7,176 nucleotides of DNA from assembly GCA_018822835.1 (NCBI GenBank), contig JAHJJO010000117.1, forward strand, positions 1 to 7,176, read 5' to 3'. Source of the stretch: Patescibacteria group bacterium (lineage in GTDB: Bacteria; Patescibacteriota; Patescibacteriia; Patescibacteriales; JAHJJO01). The notes beneath the pieces were generated by a model. The model did not search any database. It was given only the letters and a program-made list of their open reading frames with translations, and was not told the DNA's origin. The position numbers and the translations under genes were made by a program. Of the stretch, positions 5,652-7,176 are shown piece by piece. The stretch's first letter is position 1; each line of letters begins with the position of its first letter.

Positions 5652-5679
5652 ATTGAAAATTAAAAATTAAAAATTAAAC
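5652..5679. repeat. Heptamer tandem repeat (ATTAAAA type) overlapping the mraZ stop codon
   Basis: Four units run ATTGAAA, ATTAAAA, ATTAAAA, ATTAAAC with period 7. The mraZ stop codon (5674-5676) lies in the last unit, the same arrangement as at the ftsL-like gene (2151-2192). Confidence 0.75.
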
Positions 5680-6105
5680 CCCAAGCTCTCCCATCGCCTC
5701 TGCAATATCACTGCTCTTGCTCTCAGCTCCTGTCTTGTATTTATTCCAAATTGTTTCATCCCAAATTTCTAATCTGTCATAAAGTCCGGCGATGATTGTT
5801 TTCTTTTTTAAAAGAGCAAATTTTCTTAAATATTCAGGCAAAATAATTCTGCCTTGATTATCAAAATCAACGTCCATGGCGCCCGCAAGCATTAGCCTGG
5901 AAAACGCCCTTGCTTTTGCCTGGCTAATTGGCAGACCGGCTAATTTTTCAGCTAAAACATTCCATTGTTTTTTGGGGTATAAAAAAAGACAGTTATCTAA
6001 TCCCCTAGTCACAACTGCCCCATCTTTTAATAATGCTCGAAACTTAGCAGGAACTGCCATCCTACCTTTATTATCTATATTATGTTGGTATTCGCCGATA
6101 AACAT
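5674..6105 (-). CDS. mraZ: Transcriptional regulator MraZ
   Basis: MraZ is the DNA-binding regulator encoded first in the division and cell-wall cluster; it represses its own promoter in E. coli by binding TGGGN repeats. The 143-residue product carries two AbrB-like half domains, each with the DxxxR signature: NIDNKGRMAVPAKFR near the N-terminus and DFDNQGRIILPEYLR in the second half. The N-terminus MFIGEYQHNIDNKGR is typical, so I start at ATG 6103-6105; a TTG five codons upstream (6118-6120) gives a longer frame without family support. No SD is seen. Upstream lie a strong promoter and three correctly spaced MraZ boxes (6314-6377), which fits autoregulation. The normal next gene, rsmH, is displaced about 2 kb by the GIY-YIG and glycosyltransferase genes. 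The stop codon is in an AT heptamer repeat. Confidence 0.96.
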   Translation of the reverse strand: MFIGEYQHNIDNKGRMAVPAKFRALLKDGAVVTRGLDNCLFLYPKKQWNVLAEKLAGLPISQAKARAFSRLMLAGAMDVDFDNQGRIILPEYLRKFALLKKKTIIAGLYDRLEIWDETIWNKYKTGAESKSSDIAEAMGELGV

Positions 6106-6204
6106 ACAAACAATTTTCAATTTTCAATAATCAATTTTCAATAAATTATCAATTAACTAATTCTCAAATTTATAATTAAATGATTATTTAATATTTGATT
6201 ATTA

Positions 6205-6269
6205 ACCCTGTTAAATAATTTTGTTCGCCGTGGCGAATAAAATTCCTACTATGCAGGATTTAACAGGGT
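6205..6269 (-). promoter_or_regulatory. Three-way-junction palindromic element in the mraZ leader
   Basis: Three stems close with almost no unpaired bases. P1 is a perfect 12-bp pairing of 6205-6216 with 6258-6269 (ACCCTGTTAAAT on minus). P2 is TCCT...AGGA over 6244-6258. P3 is 12 bp (one G-T), 6218-6229 with 6232-6243, around TTCGCC/GGCGAA. It lies between the predicted transcription start (near 6342) and the mraZ ATG (6105). It could be a structured leader RNA or a dispersed DNA palindrome. P2 extended by flanking A/T bases competes with P1, so alternative folds are possible. Confidence 0.7.
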
Positions 6270-6313
6270 GAATTGATCGTTGATTATTGATACTTGATTA
6301 TTTTTCTATTCTT

Positions 6314-6338
6314 CCCCATTTCCTCCCACTTTTCCCCA
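6314..6338 (-). promoter_or_regulatory. MraZ operator: three TGGGN boxes, 10-bp period
   Basis: On the minus strand TGGGG (6338-6334), TGGGA (6328-6324) and TGGGG (6318-6314) are each separated by exactly five bases. This is the TGGGN-N5 arrangement bound by MraZ in E. coli. The boxes begin 11 bases downstream of the -10 hexamer, around or just after the predicted transcription start, where a bound MraZ would block RNA polymerase. Their presence upstream of mraZ itself supports autoregulation. Confidence 0.88.
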
Positions 6339-6348
6339 ATCTGGTTTA

Positions 6349-6377
6349 ACTATACACCACCCTTGTCCTTGCGTCAA
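6349..6377 (-). promoter_or_regulatory. Sigma-70-type promoter of the mraZ cluster
   Basis: On minus, TTGACG (6377-6372) and TATAGT (6354-6349) are separated by exactly 17 bases, each one mismatch from consensus. Transcription would start near 6342, just before the MraZ boxes, giving a leader of about 237 nt. It lies downstream of the terminator at 6420-6451, so it can drive the mraZ cluster independently. Confidence 0.85.
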
Positions 6378-6419
6378 TTATATTACAAACATAACATTAA
6401 ATTTTTGCTGAAATTAGCC

Positions 6420-6451
6420 AAAAAAAAACTGCTTAGCCGAAACTAAACAGT
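6420..6451 (-). terminator. Intrinsic terminator of the small-gene pair
   Basis: On the minus strand ACTGTTTAG (6451-6443) pairs with CTAAGCAGT (6436-6428), nine pairs with one G-T, around the loop TTTCGG, followed by a run of T down to 6420. It ends transcription from the genes at 6509-6994 and isolates the mraZ promoter 43 bases further on. Confidence 0.88.
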
Positions 6452-6463
6452 CAATAATTTGAA

Positions 6464-6504
6464 TTGGAAAGTTGATAAACATCCTTGTTTTATCAACTTT
6501 CCAA
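6464..6504. repeat. Perfect 16-bp inverted repeat after the small membrane gene
   Basis: Bases 6464-6479 (TTGGAAAGTTGATAAA) pair perfectly with 6489-6504 around a 9-nt loop. No T run follows on either strand, so it is not a standard intrinsic terminator. It lies between the stop codon at 6509 and the terminator at 6420-6451. It may protect the 3' end of the mRNA or be a protein-binding palindrome. Confidence 0.8.
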
Positions 6505-6508
6505 CAAC

Positions 6509-6517
6509 TTATCCACA
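6509..6517 (+). other. Sequence matching the DnaA box consensus
   Basis: TTATCCACA is an exact match to the DnaA box consensus and overlaps the stop codon of the minus-strand small membrane gene. It is a single perfect copy next to a 16-bp palindrome. No DnaA box cluster or dnaA gene is in the window, so it may be chance. Confidence 0.3.
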
Positions 6518-6742
6518 ACGTTTATCTTTTTCTCCTCTTAATTTTTTTAGTCGCTCTTTTCCGAGCGCTATTAGTCGTTCATTGTCTTCTACTTTCTTGA
6601 TTATAAGAAATAGAAGAAATAACAGATAGGCAACTACTGCGCCTATCAAAAGAGAACTGTTTGCCTCAGACTTTTCTAAGGCAACAATAATTCCGACGCA
6701 GATAATCGCGCCGATAATTGTACAAAAAATATTTGGATTCAT
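6509..6742 (-). CDS. Small two-helix membrane protein, unknown function
   Basis: I do not recognise this 77-residue protein. It has two hydrophobic segments, about residues 5-22 (IFCTIIGAIICVGIIVAL) and 31-49 (LLIGAVVAYLLFLLFLIIK), joined by a short polar loop, then a charged, lysine/arginine-rich C-terminus (KVEDNERLIALGKERLKKL...). A two-helix hairpin in the membrane is likely, with the basic tail in the cytoplasm. A strong SD (GGAGGAG) precedes the ATG at 6740-6742, unlike other genes in the window. It follows the gene at 6761-6994 by 18 bases and is probably co-transcribed. Its C-terminal codons read, in another frame, through a copy of the upstream gene's stop-SD junction, suggesting the tail arose by duplication. 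A terminator follows at 6420-6451. Confidence 0.75.
   Translation of the reverse strand: MNPNIFCTIIGAIICVGIIVALEKSEANSSLLIGAVVAYLLFLLFLIIKKVEDNERLIALGKERLKKLRGEKDKRCG
6542..6565 (-). repeat. Third, degenerate copy of the junction repeat, inside the small membrane gene
   Basis: These 24 bases are identical to 6756-6779. On minus, after CTCGGAAAAGAGCGACTA comes an A run and then a decayed SD (AAGAGGAGAAAAAG) but no ATG. The membrane gene reads it in a different frame, so the embedded TAA is not a stop. Confidence 0.8.
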
Positions 6743-6769
6743 TTTTTTCTCCTCCTTTTTTTAGTCGCT
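6739..6769 (-). repeat. Junction repeat copy with SD, start of the small membrane gene
   Basis: 31 bases identical to 6991-7021. On minus: GCGACTAA, A run, GGAGGAG, A run, ATGA. It includes the stop codon of the preceding gene, the SD and the start codon of the following gene. Confidence 0.88.
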
Positions 6770-6994
6770 CTTTTCCGAGTGCTTGTGAGCGCTGATGAGT
6801 GTTTCACCAAGATCTTTTACAATTTGAGCATCAGCAATTCCATCTGAAAAATGAGGAGCTATGGTTTGTTGCTCCTCAGGAGTTAGGGATAACAAAGCTT
6901 CCCCAATAATATCTAAACGCAAAAATCCACCTGTGCCTTTCTCGAATTTACTCAGTCCTTCAATCACTCGTGCTTTTTTCTCTTCTTCAGTCAT
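6761..6994 (-). CDS. Small acidic soluble protein, unknown function
   Basis: I do not recognise this 77-residue protein. It has no membrane segment or signal peptide. The composition suggests helices: an acidic/basic start (MTEEEKKARVIEGLSKF), a short glycine turn (KGTGG), then LRLDIIGEALLSLTPEEQQTIAPHFSDGI and AQIVKDLGETLISAHKHSEKSD. No cysteine pairs or catalytic motifs are visible. A strong SD (GGAGGAG) lies seven bases before the ATG at 6992-6994. It is first of a two-gene unit with the membrane protein at 6509-6742, 18 bases downstream, and equal in length to it. The two may act as a soluble/membrane pair, but nothing in the sequence proves this. An inverted repeat at 7031-7080 lies in its leader. 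Confidence 0.72.
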   Translation of the reverse strand: MTEEEKKARVIEGLSKFEKGTGGFLRLDIIGEALLSLTPEEQQTIAPHFSDGIADAQIVKDLGETLISAHKHSEKSD

Positions 6995-7021
6995 TTTTTT
7001 CTCCTCCTTTTTTTAGTCGCT
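6991..7021 (-). repeat. Junction repeat copy with SD, start of the small acidic gene
   Basis: 31 bases identical to 6739-6769, covering the SD and start codon of the gene at 6761-6994. Here the embedded GCGACTAA has no identified gene upstream of it, suggesting a remnant of a lost copy. Confidence 0.88.
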
Positions 7022-7030
7022 TATATTTTT

Positions 7031-7080
7031 CTAAACGCCAAGCTAAATAAAAAATTAATTTTATCCAATTTGGCGCTTAG
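7031..7080. repeat. Inverted repeat in the leader of the small-gene pair
   Basis: CTAAACGCCAA (7031-7041) pairs with TTGGCGCTTAG (7070-7080), ten of eleven positions, with 28 AT-rich bases between. It lies 37-86 bases upstream of the first small gene, where a promoter or operator would be. I could not place a convincing -35/-10 pair with it. Further upstream (7081-7176) I see only AT-rich sequence. Confidence 0.6.
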
Positions 7081-7176
7081 ATATTTTGTTAAAGTACGAT
7101 GAAAAAAATTTTTAACTTTATAATTTTTAATTTTGAAACAATGTTTTAATTTTTTAATGTTTTAAACAAAATAATT

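Noticed and set aside
5876..6130. Plus-strand open frame of 84 codons
   Set aside because: It is antisense to mraZ, whose family match and codon structure are clear; there is no SD or homology to support it.
6464..7080. Replication origin
   Set aside because: Only one exact DnaA box is present, with no box cluster, no dnaA or dnaN and no clear unwinding element tied to it.

Overview
The window is AT-rich bacterial DNA with small genes, short AT-rich micro-repeats between them, and almost no Shine-Dalgarno sequences. The gene order (mraZ ... rsmH, ftsL-like), a ThrS without a TGS domain, and the dispersed GGAATTAGG/CAATTAA-type micro-repeats suggest a Candidate Phyla Radiation (Patescibacteria) genome using the standard genetic code. 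This is an inference; no marker in the window fixes the lineage.

Layout, left to right. Positions 1-1655 (minus) hold threonyl-tRNA synthetase, cut by the window edge and split by a one-base deletion in a T5 run at 1123-1127. At 1705-1783 (plus) there is an odd 79-nt tRNA-like gene with a possible terminator. From 1867 to 6105, all on minus, lies a division and cell-wall type cluster read mraZ, GIY-YIG protein, glycosyltransferase, rsmH, ftsL-like, rpmF. Upstream of mraZ, 6205-6377 contains a near-consensus sigma-70 promoter (TTGACG-N17-TATAGT), three MraZ boxes spaced exactly 10 bp apart, and a fully paired three-way-junction element in the predicted leader. A clear intrinsic terminator (6420-6451) separates this promoter from an upstream minus-strand pair of unrecognised 77-residue genes (6509-6994), the only genes here with strong SD sequences.

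How the genes fit together. MraZ should bind its own boxes and control the cluster. RsmH methylates 16S rRNA, the FtsL-like protein belongs to the divisome, and L32 is a ribosomal protein. A mannosylglycerate-synthase-like glycosyltransferase interrupts the usual mraZ-rsmH adjacency. It sits between two ~100-bp inverted copies of a palindromic element built of ATTCCC-N8-GGGAAT units, so it looks like an acquired or invertible cassette.

The most unusual points are: the repeat-bounded glycosyltransferase; micro-repeats that lie inside rsmH in frame and supply the stop codons of four successive genes; the three-way junction next to the MraZ boxes; the abnormal tRNA; the thrS frameshift; and a thrice-repeated stop/SD/start junction in the small-gene pair.
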